A stretch of DNA of 64,000 nt from Balneolaceae bacterium UBA3186 (GTDB lineage Bacteria; Bacteroidota; Rhodothermia; Balneolales; Balneolaceae). How positions within the stretch are numbered: the first letter of the stretch is position 1; each line of letters opens with the position of its first letter. Under the pieces are notes generated by a model. That model was not told the DNA's origin and searched no databases. It saw nothing but the letters and a program-made list of their open reading frames with translations. The position numbers and the translations under genes are program-made. Positions 42,247 to 51,860 of this stretch are shown here, piece after piece. The stretch spans positions 31,509 to 95,508 of the forward strand of contig DEXK01000004.1 of the NCBI GenBank assembly GCA_002364085.1, written 5' to 3'.

Positions 42247-45200
42247 TTATCTAATGATTACGAGCTTTTCGATTTTTTCGATTGATTGTTTTCCTTCTGG
42301 GGTTTCTGCTGTAACCCGAAGCACATAAATATAAGTACCGTTGCCCAGGCGATCATTATCCCTGTCACGGCCATTCCATGGAATATTGGCATAAGAATTA
42401 GATGTAATAAGTGATTCTTGCTTAATATATTGTACAGGCTTTCCGCTTAGAGTATAAATTTTAATTGATACATCTAACGGATTGCCAGGCTGATTATGTT
42501 CGAACGTAAATTGAGTTTTAGAATTCATTGGGTTCGGATAGTTATATATATTCCGAACCGAGAGTTCATTTTTAGGAGCTACTTCGAAAAAGATCTCTTT
42601 CTCGTTTGGATTATTGTGTACATCCCAAGCTCGAACTTTCAGCGTGTAACTACCCTCCGGTAATTGATCCAGAGGATACTCGATACGCCCTCCAGTAAAA
42701 TCATTTAAGTTTCCCTCATAAAATTCATTGAGGATAAATGTTTGTTTTGGTTTGGTATCGATTGTAGCTATTATTTCATGTCCAACTCCTGTTCCTGTAG
42801 TGTTAATTCCTGAATTATCTTTAAGTTCAACGATTAGTTTTGGTGAGTCGCTGACAAGATTTCCGTTGACAAATTTCTCATCATTTAAATAGATATTCAT
42901 TTCCGGGCCACTGCCGTCGTTAACAGCTTCCGGGTTTATACCATCAAAATTGATATTTGTATAAGCCCCACCGGCATATGAAGAAGATCCTTTAACATAT
43001 AGAACCACTCGCCCGTTTTCAGAAGAGGTACTTATATCTTTTGGTATAATAAATGTTTGGGAAAACTGACCGTTCTCAACAGTAACTTTTCCTTTAAAAA
43101 GAAGATCTGTTTCAACTTGGTAAGTACAATCACCATTTAAAACACAATTCCATTCTCGTTCAGGAAGACTTATAGATCTCTTTGCATCAAACACTGATAA
43201 AACAGCTTGGCCGGAGTAAGAATTATCAATTTGATTGCTTCCATTTTCGATGATGCCTGCTAAAGTAACTTGGTCTAGTGCACGAATTGTTATCGTAGTA
43301 TCCTGATTCAGAACATCAATTCCATTTATTGTAGTAACTGCAGCCTTTCGAGATGGTAGCTTGAAAATAGTAGCAGGATCACCAATTAAAACGAATTTTT
43401 TGCTGTTTGTTGAAGCTCCAACTCTGGAAGTACCATTTCCAATAACCGAGTTCTTTGTCTCTCTCATGATATCACCCAAGCGCTTTGGATTTCCGTCAGA
43501 TTTTCTTTCTGACATTCTTTGAGAAAGTGCCAAATTCAATCCGAAATTATTACTTGAGCTTGGAGATGAATTGGTATACACGACTCTGGTTGTAGTAAAA
43601 GAAGCAATTCCGCCACCATTATTAGCACTTACAAAACGTTCGGCTCCGGATTGATCGCTTGTATCATCATATCTTCCAAACTGACATGTTGCGGTAACAA
43701 GGACACATAATTTATCGGTATTTGTTAAACCGGTTATGTATTCCGAGAGAAAAAGTTCTTCATCAGAAAGAGTTTGTTCATTTCCATGACCAGAATAGTT
43801 GAGTACCAACGTCCCATTATTAACGGCTCCTATAAAATCTTCTGTGGCTTCGGGAATCTGACGTCCGGCTCCAGTTATTTCAACGGGATAAGAAAACTCA
43901 TACACCTTATTCAACCGAATACCCGGCTCGTTTAGCGACATCATCTCAGCTGATACGTCTGCATTTACAGTGTGAATATCTCTGTTTGTGTTAACTTCAG
44001 GAAAGTCATCATCGGCTGCAAAAGTAAATAGATTTTGCCATTCTCCGGCATTTGATTGAGCTTCGTATCTTTTGATCTTATCAATAAAATTTGAAGCTTC
44101 GGTTGATGTCTGGGCAGTTATTCTGCCAATTCCCAGATCCATAAGAAAGCTGTTAGAAGTATTTCCACCTCCTATATCACCCTCATTGTCATCCATATAC
44201 CCGAAGAAGTCATCAGTTCCAAAAGTTCCTCCACCGCTACCTGTGGCTCTTACAGTAGATTGTTCGCTTTGGTAGGTAAGAACATGATTAGTTAAGGCGT
44301 TTTCAATAATATCTTTGGTATCGTAGCTAGTGTCTCCAAACAAAACTAAATATTCAGGTGCTTTTTCGTCTCCATTTTGAGCTCTGTCCCACAAGAATTT
44401 GAGATAGTCTCTTATTGCAGTCGGATCTTTAGCGCCACTTGAGAATTCATTCAAAATTTCAGTTTGAGTTACTACAACAGGGGTTAGGCCTTTTTCTTGT
44501 CGATATTGAGCTAATTCCAAAGCTTGATCTTTCAAATCTTCAGAAGTAACGATTATATAGTCAGGATAGGACGAGAGACCAGTTAGATTTTGAGGATTAA
44601 TCGGCTCACCCAATTCAGGACTAGGAAAAGTGGATTGAGCGATAATGGTTCTCCCGGTATTCTGAAAATAGTCTACTAAATAATTGTCGCCTGCAGATGT
44701 ATGCTGAAGAAGAATCGGTGAAGAAGGGTTTGTAATATCTAAAATATAAGGATCAGCATCAAAACCATGGAGACTATAAGTTACTTCTTGCTGAGGATCA
44801 GTGTTGTTTTCGGTATAAAACAATAATCTATTAGATTCGGCAATTAATTCACGTTCAAAAGAAAGTCTTACCCAATCAACAAAAGCGATACTGTTTTGCT
44901 GCCTGTGGGTAATAGTTGCAGTTAAATCAAGAATTCCATTACTAACAGATACGGATACATCTTCGTTAATATTATAAGCTGATGCGGCAGAGCCCTCATT
45001 TCCATTATATCCTTTTCCAGAATCAGTAGAAGATAAACTAAAAATACTGCGTTGATCTACGTCTGTATTGTTCAAATCTATGTCAAAAGTAGTTAAGGCT
45101 TCTGATCTGGCATACAAACGGGCGGAAACGGTAACATTTAAATTGCTTTGCACTCCTGCTAATGTATCTCTGAATATAGAAATAGGAATATTACTTTGAG

Positions 45201-46173
45201 TTGAAGGAATAGATTGCCCCAACCAATACCTTCCGGATTTAAATTTATCTTCCGGCTTTGTCAGCTCTTCATCTTTCCATAAAAATTCGGTGAAAGTAGT
45301 AACTGTAGAAGATGGAGTTAAATTTGTATTTGAAGGGACTAACCTTAATCCGTTTTGATTGGCTATTGTTAAATAAACATACTTTACATCAGAATAGGGG
45401 TGTATGCTATGTACATATTTATCCTGATTTCGTATTACCTGATGAGGACTGTTTCCGTAAAACAAAACTCTATCACTTGCATCAAATGAGCCATCATTTT
45501 CTCCTTCTACAATTATAGGGATTTGTGAAAAAGAAGGTCTGGTTTCACTATTCAATTCCGGTAACTGAAAGCCATCGCTTCCCCATATTTGAATGGTTCT
45601 TGGATCGATATTTTCAACGTTTATTCCAAGCTCATTCAAGTATTTTGTATCGAGTTTATAAATATTATTATTTCTGATAGGGATTTTATACCAAACTCCA
45701 ACAGACAGAGGAGAGTCAGAAATAGTGATTTTTTTCGAATTAACGGAAACAGGTCCTTTATTAGTTTCTTTATATACCCTCACCTTAAGCTTTCGGGTAA
45801 TTAAAACAGATTCGGCAGTATATCGAGCTCTGTGGAATAAAACCTGTGCCTTTTCTTCCCCTCTGTAAAATCCAGTATCAGCTACTTCAACTACGTCGAC
45901 TATATCTGAAGAAATGAAAGAAGCAGCAATGGTGCTTTCAGATAGTACTTGGTTGATTTCAGAAACACTTTGCTCCAATATCTTAAAAGAAGGGGCTCCG
46001 TTAATTACTGGTACTAATAACTGATAAGGTGGTAAAACTTTATCGGTATCATTTACTAATTCATAATCAGTAAATGAATCTGTTTCTGCTGTAATACTTA
46101 CTCTTTGCGCGTTAAGCGAGACAGAGCATAATAAAACGAACAGCCCACAAAATTGCAGAAGCTTGGTCTTCAT
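42247..46173 (-). CDS. porU: Type IX secretion sortase PorU (C25-type cysteine peptidase)
   Basis: 1308 residues with a signal peptide (to about LNAQ). A long beta-rich N-terminal region is followed by the gingipain-like C25 domain: YIIVTSEDLKDQALELAQYR, LVLFGDTSYD, the catalytic His in LNYSGHGNEQ (His796) and the catalytic Cys in VTATCQFGRYDD (Cys830). An Ig-like and FlgD-like tail (IYNYPNPMNSKTQFTF, then NDRLGNGTYIYVLRV) ends the protein. PorU removes C-terminal sorting domains of secreted cargo and attaches the cargo to the cell surface. It is the first gene of the long leftward operon; the 255 bases upstream contain its promoter and the thiolase terminator. Confidence 0.95.
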   Translation of the reverse strand: MKTKLLQFCGLFVLLCSVSLNAQRVSITAETDSFTDYELVNDTDKVLPPYQLLVPVINGAPSFKILEQSVSEINQVLSESTIAASFISSDIVDVVEVADTGFYRGEEKAQVLFHRARYTAESVLITRKLKVRVYKETNKGPVSVNSKKITISDSPLSVGVWYKIPIRNNNIYKLDTKYLNELGINVENIDPRTIQIWGSDGFQLPELNSETRPSFSQIPIIVEGENDGSFDASDRVLFYGNSPHQVIRNQDKYVHSIHPYSDVKYVYLTIANQNGLRLVPSNTNLTPSSTVTTFTEFLWKDEELTKPEDKFKSGRYWLGQSIPSTQSNIPISIFRDTLAGVQSNLNVTVSARLYARSEALTTFDIDLNNTDVDQRSIFSLSSTDSGKGYNGNEGSAASAYNINEDVSVSVSNGILDLTATITHRQQNSIAFVDWVRLSFERELIAESNRLLFYTENNTDPQQEVTYSLHGFDADPYILDITNPSSPILLQHTSAGDNYLVDYFQNTGRTIIAQSTFPSPELGEPINPQNLTGLSSYPDYIIVTSEDLKDQALELAQYRQEKGLTPVVVTQTEILNEFSSGAKDPTAIRDYLKFLWDRAQNGDEKAPEYLVLFGDTSYDTKDIIENALTNHVLTYQSEQSTVRATGSGGGTFGTDDFFGYMDDNEGDIGGGNTSNSFLMDLGIGRITAQTSTEASNFIDKIKRYEAQSNAGEWQNLFTFAADDDFPEVNTNRDIHTVNADVSAEMMSLNEPGIRLNKVYEFSYPVEITGAGRQIPEATEDFIGAVNNGTLVLNYSGHGNEQTLSDEELFLSEYITGLTNTDKLCVLVTATCQFGRYDDTSDQSGAERFVSANNGGGIASFTTTRVVYTNSSPSSSNNFGLNLALSQRMSERKSDGNPKRLGDIMRETKNSVIGNGTSRVGASTNSKKFVLIGDPATIFKLPSRKAAVTTINGIDVLNQDTTITIRALDQVTLAGIIENGSNQIDNSYSGQAVLSVFDAKRSISLPEREWNCVLNGDCTYQVETDLLFKGKVTVENGQFSQTFIIPKDISTSSENGRVVLYVKGSSSYAGGAYTNINFDGINPEAVNDGSGPEMNIYLNDEKFVNGNLVSDSPKLIVELKDNSGINTTGTGVGHEIIATIDTKPKQTFILNEFYEGNLNDFTGGRIEYPLDQLPEGSYTLKVRAWDVHNNPNEKEIFFEVAPKNELSVRNIYNYPNPMNSKTQFTFEHNQPGNPLDVSIKIYTLSGKPVQYIKQESLITSNSYANIPWNGRDRDNDRLGNGTYIYVLRVTAETPEGKQSIEKIEKLVIIR

Positions 46174-46401
46174 TAATTACTATATAATAGGTCTCAAAAA
46201 ATTAATTAACGTACTAAACGTTTAAATAGTAGCTGTTCGAAATAGTAATAGTTGAATTTAGACTTTAATGGGAAGCAGGCTGCCCTGATTGTAATTATTA
46301 TTCGTTGTTTTGTAGAATAAATTGTAGCAGTATTACGGTATCTATGGGGTTTAATTAAAATCTGATAAGATAATATGTCTGTTCATTAATAAAGTCAAAC
46401 T

Positions 46402-46427
46402 AAAAAAGGAGAATTCTCTCCTTTTTT
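46402..46427 (-). terminator. Terminator of the thiolase gene
   Basis: Perfect 11-base arms (AAAAAAGGAGA at 46402-46412 and its complement at 46417-46427) surround the loop ATTC. It begins one base past the thiolase stop codon, and six T follow the G/C part on the transcribed strand. The rest of the 46174-46428 gap is AT-rich promoter-type DNA ahead of porU. Confidence 0.85.
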
Positions 46428-46428
46428 A

Positions 46429-47607
46429 TTATATCATTTCAATAACTAGGGCAGAAGCACCACCACCACCATTACAAATGCCTGCACAACCGTATTTCCC
46501 GCCGGTTCTTTTCAGAGCATGTAAAAGTGTAACAACTATTCTGGCTCCGGAACATCCTATAGGATGTCCAATACTTACGGCTCCGCCATTAATGTTCACT
46601 TTTTCAGGGTCAAGTTCTAAAATTTGATTATTTGCAATTGAAACCACTGAAAAAGCTTCATTGATTTCAAAAAGGTCTATTTCATTAGTGGTTAAACCTG
46701 CTTTTTTTAACGCAATAGGAATGGCGTCGGAAGGAGCTGTGGTAAACCATTCAGGAGCTTTTGCGGCATTAGCATGGCTCAAAATTTTGGCTAAAGGTTT
46801 CAAACCTAATTCCGCAGCTTTTTCTGCACTCATTACTAAAACTGCTGCTGCCCCGTCATTTATACTAGATGCATTTGCAGCAGTTACTGTACCTTCTTTA
46901 TCAAAAACAGGTCGGAGGTTAGGTATTTTCTCAAAATTAACTCTGGAGACTTCTTCATCTTTGTCAACAATGGTTACATTCCCTCGGCGATCTGTTATTT
47001 TTATACTAATCAATTCATTATCAAAATAACCTTTCTCCTGTGCTTCTTGGGCTCTTTTATATGATTCAATGGCAAATTCATCTTGTTCTTCTCGACTGAT
47101 GCTACATTCTTTCGCACATATTTCTGCAGCATTTCCCATAGCGAAGTCATTATAAACGTCCCAAAGACCGTCTTTAAGAATCCCATCTTCAGTTTGAACA
47201 TGACCATATTTAGAACCATAGCGTTGTTTCGGTAAATAATATGGAACATTACTCATGCTTTCCATTCCGCCGGCAACAACAACATCAGCATCACCCAGGC
47301 GGATCTGATCGGCCGCCATCATAATTGCTTTCATTCCGGAAGCGCAAACTTTATTTACAGTGGTACTTGGAGTTTTCTGAGATAGACCGGCTTTTAAGGC
47401 TGCTTGTCTAGCCGGAGCTTGTCCAATTCCTGCCGTAAGCACATTTCCCATTACAACTTCCTGAACTACATCGGCAGGTATACCTGAAGATTTGAGTAGC
47501 TCAATAATGGCCGTACTTCCTAATTCAGGTGCTGTGAATGAAGCTAAACTTCCTCCAAAAGATCCTATTGGAGTTCTTTTAGCCTCAACAATTACTACAT
47601 CTCGCAT
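46429..47607 (-). CDS. Acetyl-CoA C-acetyltransferase (thiolase)
   Basis: 392 residues, of normal length. It condenses or cleaves acetoacetyl-CoA. The nucleophilic Cys is in NKVCASGMKAIMMAADQI (about residue 88), the catalytic His in INGGAVSIGHPIGCSGARI and the second Cys in CAGICNGGGGAS. N-terminal RTPIGSFGGSLA and the substrate-loop SMSNVPYYLP support the degradative or biosynthetic acetoacetyl-CoA class (AtoB/PhaA-like). It is a single-gene unit with its own terminator directly downstream. Confidence 0.95.
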   Translation of the reverse strand: MRDVVIVEAKRTPIGSFGGSLASFTAPELGSTAIIELLKSSGIPADVVQEVVMGNVLTAGIGQAPARQAALKAGLSQKTPSTTVNKVCASGMKAIMMAADQIRLGDADVVVAGGMESMSNVPYYLPKQRYGSKYGHVQTEDGILKDGLWDVYNDFAMGNAAEICAKECSISREEQDEFAIESYKRAQEAQEKGYFDNELISIKITDRRGNVTIVDKDEEVSRVNFEKIPNLRPVFDKEGTVTAANASSINDGAAAVLVMSAEKAAELGLKPLAKILSHANAAKAPEWFTTAPSDAIPIALKKAGLTTNEIDLFEINEAFSVVSIANNQILELDPEKVNINGGAVSIGHPIGCSGARIVVTLLHALKRTGGKYGCAGICNGGGGASALVIEMI

Positions 47608-47688
47608 GATAAATCATCTTTAAATTTAAAAATTCTGTAAGCGCTTTTTTGAATCCTTAAAGGTACAAAAAAAAGAAAGGAAGTGTGA

Positions 47689-48825
47689 TTAAAAAGCTTG
47701 TTCTAAATCTTGAATTAAGTCTTCAATATCTTCTATGCCGACAGATAATCTAATAAGAGAATCTTTTAAGCCGGCTTTTTCTCTATGTTCTTTAGGGATA
47801 GAGCCATGTGTCATAGAAGCAGGATGACTTATCAGTGATTCAACACCGCCCAAGCTTTCTGCCAGAGTAAAGAATCTTGTACTCGCCATAAATTTTGTGG
47901 CAGCTTCAATCGAGTCATCTTTTAAAGAGAACGATACCATTCCTCCAAAATCATCCATTTGTTTTTTGGCCAGTTCGTGTTGAGGGTGAGAACTTAATCC
48001 AGGATAATGTACTTGACTAACTTTTGAATGATTATTGAGGAATACCGCAACTTGTTTCGCATTAGAAACGGCTCGCTCAACTCTAACAGCTAATGTTTTG
48101 ATACCTCTTAAAACCAGATAACAATCCATAGGACCCGGTACAGCTCCTGTAGATTTAACCTGAAATAAGAGGTTTTCTAAAATCTTTTCATTCGATGTTG
48201 CTACTGCTCCATGGATTACATCTGAATGACCTCCCAAATACTTAGTAGCTGAATGTAGAACTGCATCAGCTCCAAGCTCAGCAGGTCGTTGCAGATATGG
48301 TGACGCAAAAGTATTATCTACCACTGAAAGCGCATTATTATCACGTGCTATAGCGGAAAGTTTTTCAATATCAACAACTCTTAGTAAAGGATTTGTAGGA
48401 GTCTCTATCCAAAAAAGCTTTGTATTTGGCTTAACAGTATTTTTTACAAGATCTAGGTCAGTCATGTTTATGAAAGAGAACTCAATACCATAAGGCTCAA
48501 ATACTGAGGTGAAGAGTCTATATGAACCGCCATAAAGATCATCGGATGCAATTACATGGTCACCAGGACGAAACATTTTCATTAAAGCGTCCATTGCAGC
48601 CACACCACTTGCAAAACAGGCACAATGATCTGTGCCCTCAAGCCCAGCAATCATCCTCTCTAAAGCTGTTCTGGTCGGATTTCCAACTCTTGCATAATCA
48701 TAACCTTTGTGCACATTAGGTGCAGACTGTGCATAAGTTGAAGTTTGGAAAATAGGAGGCATTACAGCTCCTGAAGTCTCCTCATTTTTTTGGCCTGCGT
48801 GAATCGCTTTAGTATTAAATTTCAT
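47689..48825 (-). CDS. metB: PLP-dependent trans-sulfuration enzyme (cystathionine gamma-synthase/lyase family)
   Basis: I chose ATG 48825 because it overlaps the upstream stop by four bases (ATGA) and begins MKFNTKAIHAGQ, the family's usual start. The protein has 378 residues. PLP-binding features: YDYARVGNPTRTALE, ACFASGVAAMDAL, FWIETPTNPLLRVVDI, SVVDNTFASPYLQRP and the Schiff-base Lys in SATKYLGGHSDVIHGA. The MetB and MetC-like lyase (CGL) subtypes cannot be separated by eye, so the symbol is tentative. It lies downstream of a TPR lipoprotein. Confidence 0.9.
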   Translation of the reverse strand: MKFNTKAIHAGQKNEETSGAVMPPIFQTSTYAQSAPNVHKGYDYARVGNPTRTALERMIAGLEGTDHCACFASGVAAMDALMKMFRPGDHVIASDDLYGGSYRLFTSVFEPYGIEFSFINMTDLDLVKNTVKPNTKLFWIETPTNPLLRVVDIEKLSAIARDNNALSVVDNTFASPYLQRPAELGADAVLHSATKYLGGHSDVIHGAVATSNEKILENLLFQVKSTGAVPGPMDCYLVLRGIKTLAVRVERAVSNAKQVAVFLNNHSKVSQVHYPGLSSHPQHELAKKQMDDFGGMVSFSLKDDSIEAATKFMASTRFFTLAESLGGVESLISHPASMTHGSIPKEHREKAGLKDSLIRLSVGIEDIEDLIQDLEQAF

Positions 48826-50009
48826 TCTTGTTCTGTCCAACTGGCTTTTAAATTTTTCAAATTTTCAAGTTTGACGGAGTAATTATTACTGTCTGGGTTT
48901 AGTTCAAGGAGCTTACTATAATAGGTTATCGCAAAATCTGTAAGTTCGATGGCTTTAGTATTAATTACATTTTTGTCTTCCTGGAAAGCAACTTCATATA
49001 CAGTAAAGTAATTTCCCGCCATGTTATTATAAAATACGGCAAGACTTTCAACATAGTCGATATTCGTATTTTCCATCTTATAAGCTTCTATGAGTTCATT
49101 TTCAGCTTTTTCAGACACACCCTCTATTTCAACTCTTAGATTTGTTGCATTTGTTGTGTCATTTTGAGCATAAGATGTTCTTAAGCTTACAAATAGTTCT
49201 GAGACTTGTTCATATAACTGTGTACCGTAAACATTATGTAGTTTGGAATCATTTGGAAACTCTACTACTATCTCGCTTAGAAACGAAACCGCTTCGTATG
49301 TTCTGTTTTGACTGATGTATGCATTAACAAGACCATAAGCTATACTCTTATTTTTAATAGGTTCCTGATCTGCTTTTTTATAATATCGTATTGATTCTTC
49401 GGGGTTTCCAACCTCAAGGTGCAAAAAGCCAAGACTTTGAAACACATCGGGAGATACATTTTCTTTGGATTCAATGACTTCTAAAGTTTCAATAGCGCTT
49501 TCAATGTCGTTATTATTGTATTGAGCAATCGAAAGTGATTTGTAGCTTTCTACTAAATCGGGCTTTATTGAAATTGCATTTTTGAAATGACTAATTGCTT
49601 TTAAGTCAGATCCATCAGCTTCTAATTCGTACGCTCTCAAACCATTCTTTTGTTCCATTTCCCAATAAAAGTTGGTGATGCTGTCAGCGTGTGCGCTCCA
49701 ATCTTCTTCATTGTCGATGGTGTTCTTATACACATTAACTGAATCAAAAGAACTGATCATACTTTGATAATGCAGTTCTCGGTTTTGAACATCCGATTCT
49801 TCAGCCATTAATCCATAAATCTTTCCTTGTTGAAAGAACAAGTAAGCAGAAGGATTTTTTTCTATTTCAGCTGAAATTTCGTTTAGCGCCTGTTGATAAT
49901 TTCCTTCATCAATCAGGTTTTCAGCTGAAAATTTTGATCCGGCACAAGAAATAAAAAACCCGATCACAAGTAAAAAACTTGCGGATCGGGTAATAATAGA
50001 ATTTTTCAT
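48822..50009 (-). CDS. TPR-repeat lipoprotein, first of a paralogous pair
   Basis: 395 residues. The signal ends at a lipobox (FFISCAG, Cys22). Several TPR units follow, such as AISHFKNAISIKPDLVESYKS, SIEDAIETLE-like NDIESAIETLEVIESKENV and ESIRYYKKADQEP, ending with YYSKLLELNPDSNNYSVKLE. It is clearly related to the next gene (both have the -VQNR- block and TPRs in the same order), so the pair arose by duplication. It is probably an outer-membrane or periplasmic assembly scaffold; the role is not defined. The stop overlaps the metB-type start. Confidence 0.85.
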   Translation of the reverse strand: MKNSIITRSASFLLVIGFFISCAGSKFSAENLIDEGNYQQALNEISAEIEKNPSAYLFFQQGKIYGLMAEESDVQNRELHYQSMISSFDSVNVYKNTIDNEEDWSAHADSITNFYWEMEQKNGLRAYELEADGSDLKAISHFKNAISIKPDLVESYKSLSIAQYNNNDIESAIETLEVIESKENVSPDVFQSLGFLHLEVGNPEESIRYYKKADQEPIKNKSIAYGLVNAYISQNRTYEAVSFLSEIVVEFPNDSKLHNVYGTQLYEQVSELFVSLRTSYAQNDTTNATNLRVEIEGVSEKAENELIEAYKMENTNIDYVESLAVFYNNMAGNYFTVYEVAFQEDKNVINTKAIELTDFAITYYSKLLELNPDSNNYSVKLENLKNLKASWTEQE

Positions 50010-50037
50010 AGAAATGTTAGTTTGAGAAAATTCAGGA

Positions 50038-51357
50038 TCACATTCCTGCTTTTTCCATAGCAGCTTCTGCTTTATCCATCATTCCAAGAGTAGTATAAAC
50101 CTGGAATAGTGATCTCCAATAGTTTTGGTTATCAGGATCAATTTCAACAGCTTTTTCGTAGTTCGTCATTGCTTCACGAAGATACTCATTGGCTTGTTCA
50201 TTAATTTCAGCAGCTAAGTTATTGTCTTCAGTTGCATTTCTTTTCTCGAACAAAGAAGCAGCTTTATTTTGATTAACTACACCCAAGGTGTAATAAGCAT
50301 TTTGATTTTGAGGATCATATTGCAGTGAAATCTTTAACTCTTCAATAGCCTGAGCTATTAGAACATCTGCTTCATTTTCTAAATTTTGCGTCTCTTCAAA
50401 TAAAGACTTGATAGTGTTTTCAGCAGCTGTTTTTCTTGCTCCGCTTAGTCTTCTGGCGTCTCTATTAAGAGTAATTAAAGAGTCGTAGTTCTGAGAAATT
50501 TCCTGATTGATTTCATCAGCTATGTTGTAAATCTGGGTGCTCAAAACTAAATGATACAAAGGATTAGAAGGATCTGTATCTATAAGTTTTCTAAGAACCT
50601 GAATGGCTTCGTCGTTTTTATTCTGGTTAGTATAAGTGTCAGCTAGTTTTTGAACCAAGCTTACAGAATCGGGATATACTTCAGTTCCTTCAATAAGTAC
50701 ATTTTCAGCCTTCGAATAATCCCCTACCTGTAAGTAATATGAAGCTAATCTGTCGTAGTCAATTGCGTCAGGCTGGCTTTTCTTTTCGATTACTTTTTCC
50801 ATTGCTACAGCGGCACTGGCGTAGTCTCCACTCATTCTATGTACTTCTGCAAGAACATCAATAGAAATGATACTATCAGGGTTAATGATAACTGCATTTT
50901 CAAAATGACTTACTGCTACTTCTAGTGGAGCATTTACTTGTGGAACTGTAGTGTCGCCAACAGCATAAGCTACTCCCATGTTATGCTCAGTGCCCCACAT
51001 TCTATCAATCAACAATTGTGATTCAATTGCTTCTACACTTTTTACATTTTGAACTTCAAACATATTCATAGCTACTAAAAGATTTTCTCTCATCTTAGAA
51101 TAGCTGTCTTTTCTGTTCTGAACTTGTGGGTTATTTTGAGCCATTTCTGAGTAAACAACACCTTTGTAGTAGTATGCATTAGCATTAGATGAATCTTCTA
51201 CTAAGGCTTGATCCAGAGAGGCAAGCGCAGCATCATAATTTTTTGCTTTAATCCCGTCTTTAGCTTCTTTAATTAGCGGATTTGTTTCTCCGCCACAACT
51301 AATAATTATAGTTGCTAAAACTGCAAAAGAAAGAAGTCTGTAAAAATTCTTTTTCAT
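50038..51357 (-). CDS. TPR-repeat lipoprotein, second of a paralogous pair
   Basis: I chose the ATG at 51357 (MKKNFYRLLSFAVLA) because it directly starts a lipoprotein signal ending IIISCGG; upstream in-frame codons to 51462 add a poor extension. The protein has 439 residues with TPR units such as NYDAALASLDQALVEDSSNANAYYYKG, DYASAAVAMEKVIEKKSQPDA, DYSKAENVLIEGTEVYPDSV and NEAIQVLRKLIDTDPSNPLY. The last repeats are rich in Asn and Glu. It lies 28 bases upstream of its paralogue. No partner is identified. Confidence 0.87.
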   Translation of the reverse strand: MKKNFYRLLSFAVLATIIISCGGETNPLIKEAKDGIKAKNYDAALASLDQALVEDSSNANAYYYKGVVYSEMAQNNPQVQNRKDSYSKMRENLLVAMNMFEVQNVKSVEAIESQLLIDRMWGTEHNMGVAYAVGDTTVPQVNAPLEVAVSHFENAVIINPDSIISIDVLAEVHRMSGDYASAAVAMEKVIEKKSQPDAIDYDRLASYYLQVGDYSKAENVLIEGTEVYPDSVSLVQKLADTYTNQNKNDEAIQVLRKLIDTDPSNPLYHLVLSTQIYNIADEINQEISQNYDSLITLNRDARRLSGARKTAAENTIKSLFEETQNLENEADVLIAQAIEELKISLQYDPQNQNAYYTLGVVNQNKAASLFEKRNATEDNNLAAEINEQANEYLREAMTNYEKAVEIDPDNQNYWRSLFQVYTTLGMMDKAEAAMEKAGM

Positions 51358-51482
51358 ATCAGTGTAAAATTGGTAGTGGTTGGTTTCAAATGGTTTTAAT
51401 AAGTTAACAAAATAACTATATAAAGCGCTTTCCGCAAAAAAGAAGGTGTATTTTAATTTCAAAAACTAAACCACAAATACTC

Positions 51483-51860
51483 ATGAAAAAAGTGATCTCA
51501 ACAGAGTCAGCACCCGCTGCAATTGGCCCTTACAGCCAAGCAATAGAGCATAATGGTGTTTTATATTGCTCAGGTCAAATTCCCCTCGATCCTGATACTA
51601 TGCAAATAGTCGGTGATAATGCCGCCGATCAAGCAAAACAAGTTATGAAAAACCTTAGTGCTGTTCTAGAAGCTGCGGGCACAGATTTTTCCAAAGTATT
51701 AAAATGCTCCATCTTTTTAGATGACATGGGAGATTTTGGAGAAGTGAATGAAGTTTACGGAGGTTATTTTAAGAATGATCCCCCAGCTAGAGAAACAGTG
51801 GCCGTTCAAACACTGCCAAAAAGCGTGTTAGTTGAAATTAGTTGTATTGCTATTGTTTAA
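51483..51860 (+). CDS. ridA: RidA-family enamine/imine deaminase
   Basis: 125 residues, of normal length. It hydrolyses reactive 2-aminoacrylate-type enamines from PLP enzymes. Motifs: APAAIGPYSQAIEHNG, YCSGQIPLDPDTMQIV, QAKQVMKNLSAVLEAAGTDF, and the substrate-binding Arg in NDPPARETVAVQ, ending VEISCIAIV. It is transcribed rightward and converges with the M23 peptidase gene, with an 11-base overlap of the ends. A PLP-enzyme gene is nearby but not in the same operon. Confidence 0.95.
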   Translation: MKKVISTESAPAAIGPYSQAIEHNGVLYCSGQIPLDPDTMQIVGDNAADQAKQVMKNLSAVLEAAGTDFSKVLKCSIFLDDMGDFGEVNEVYGGYFKNDPPARETVAVQTLPKSVLVEISCIAIV

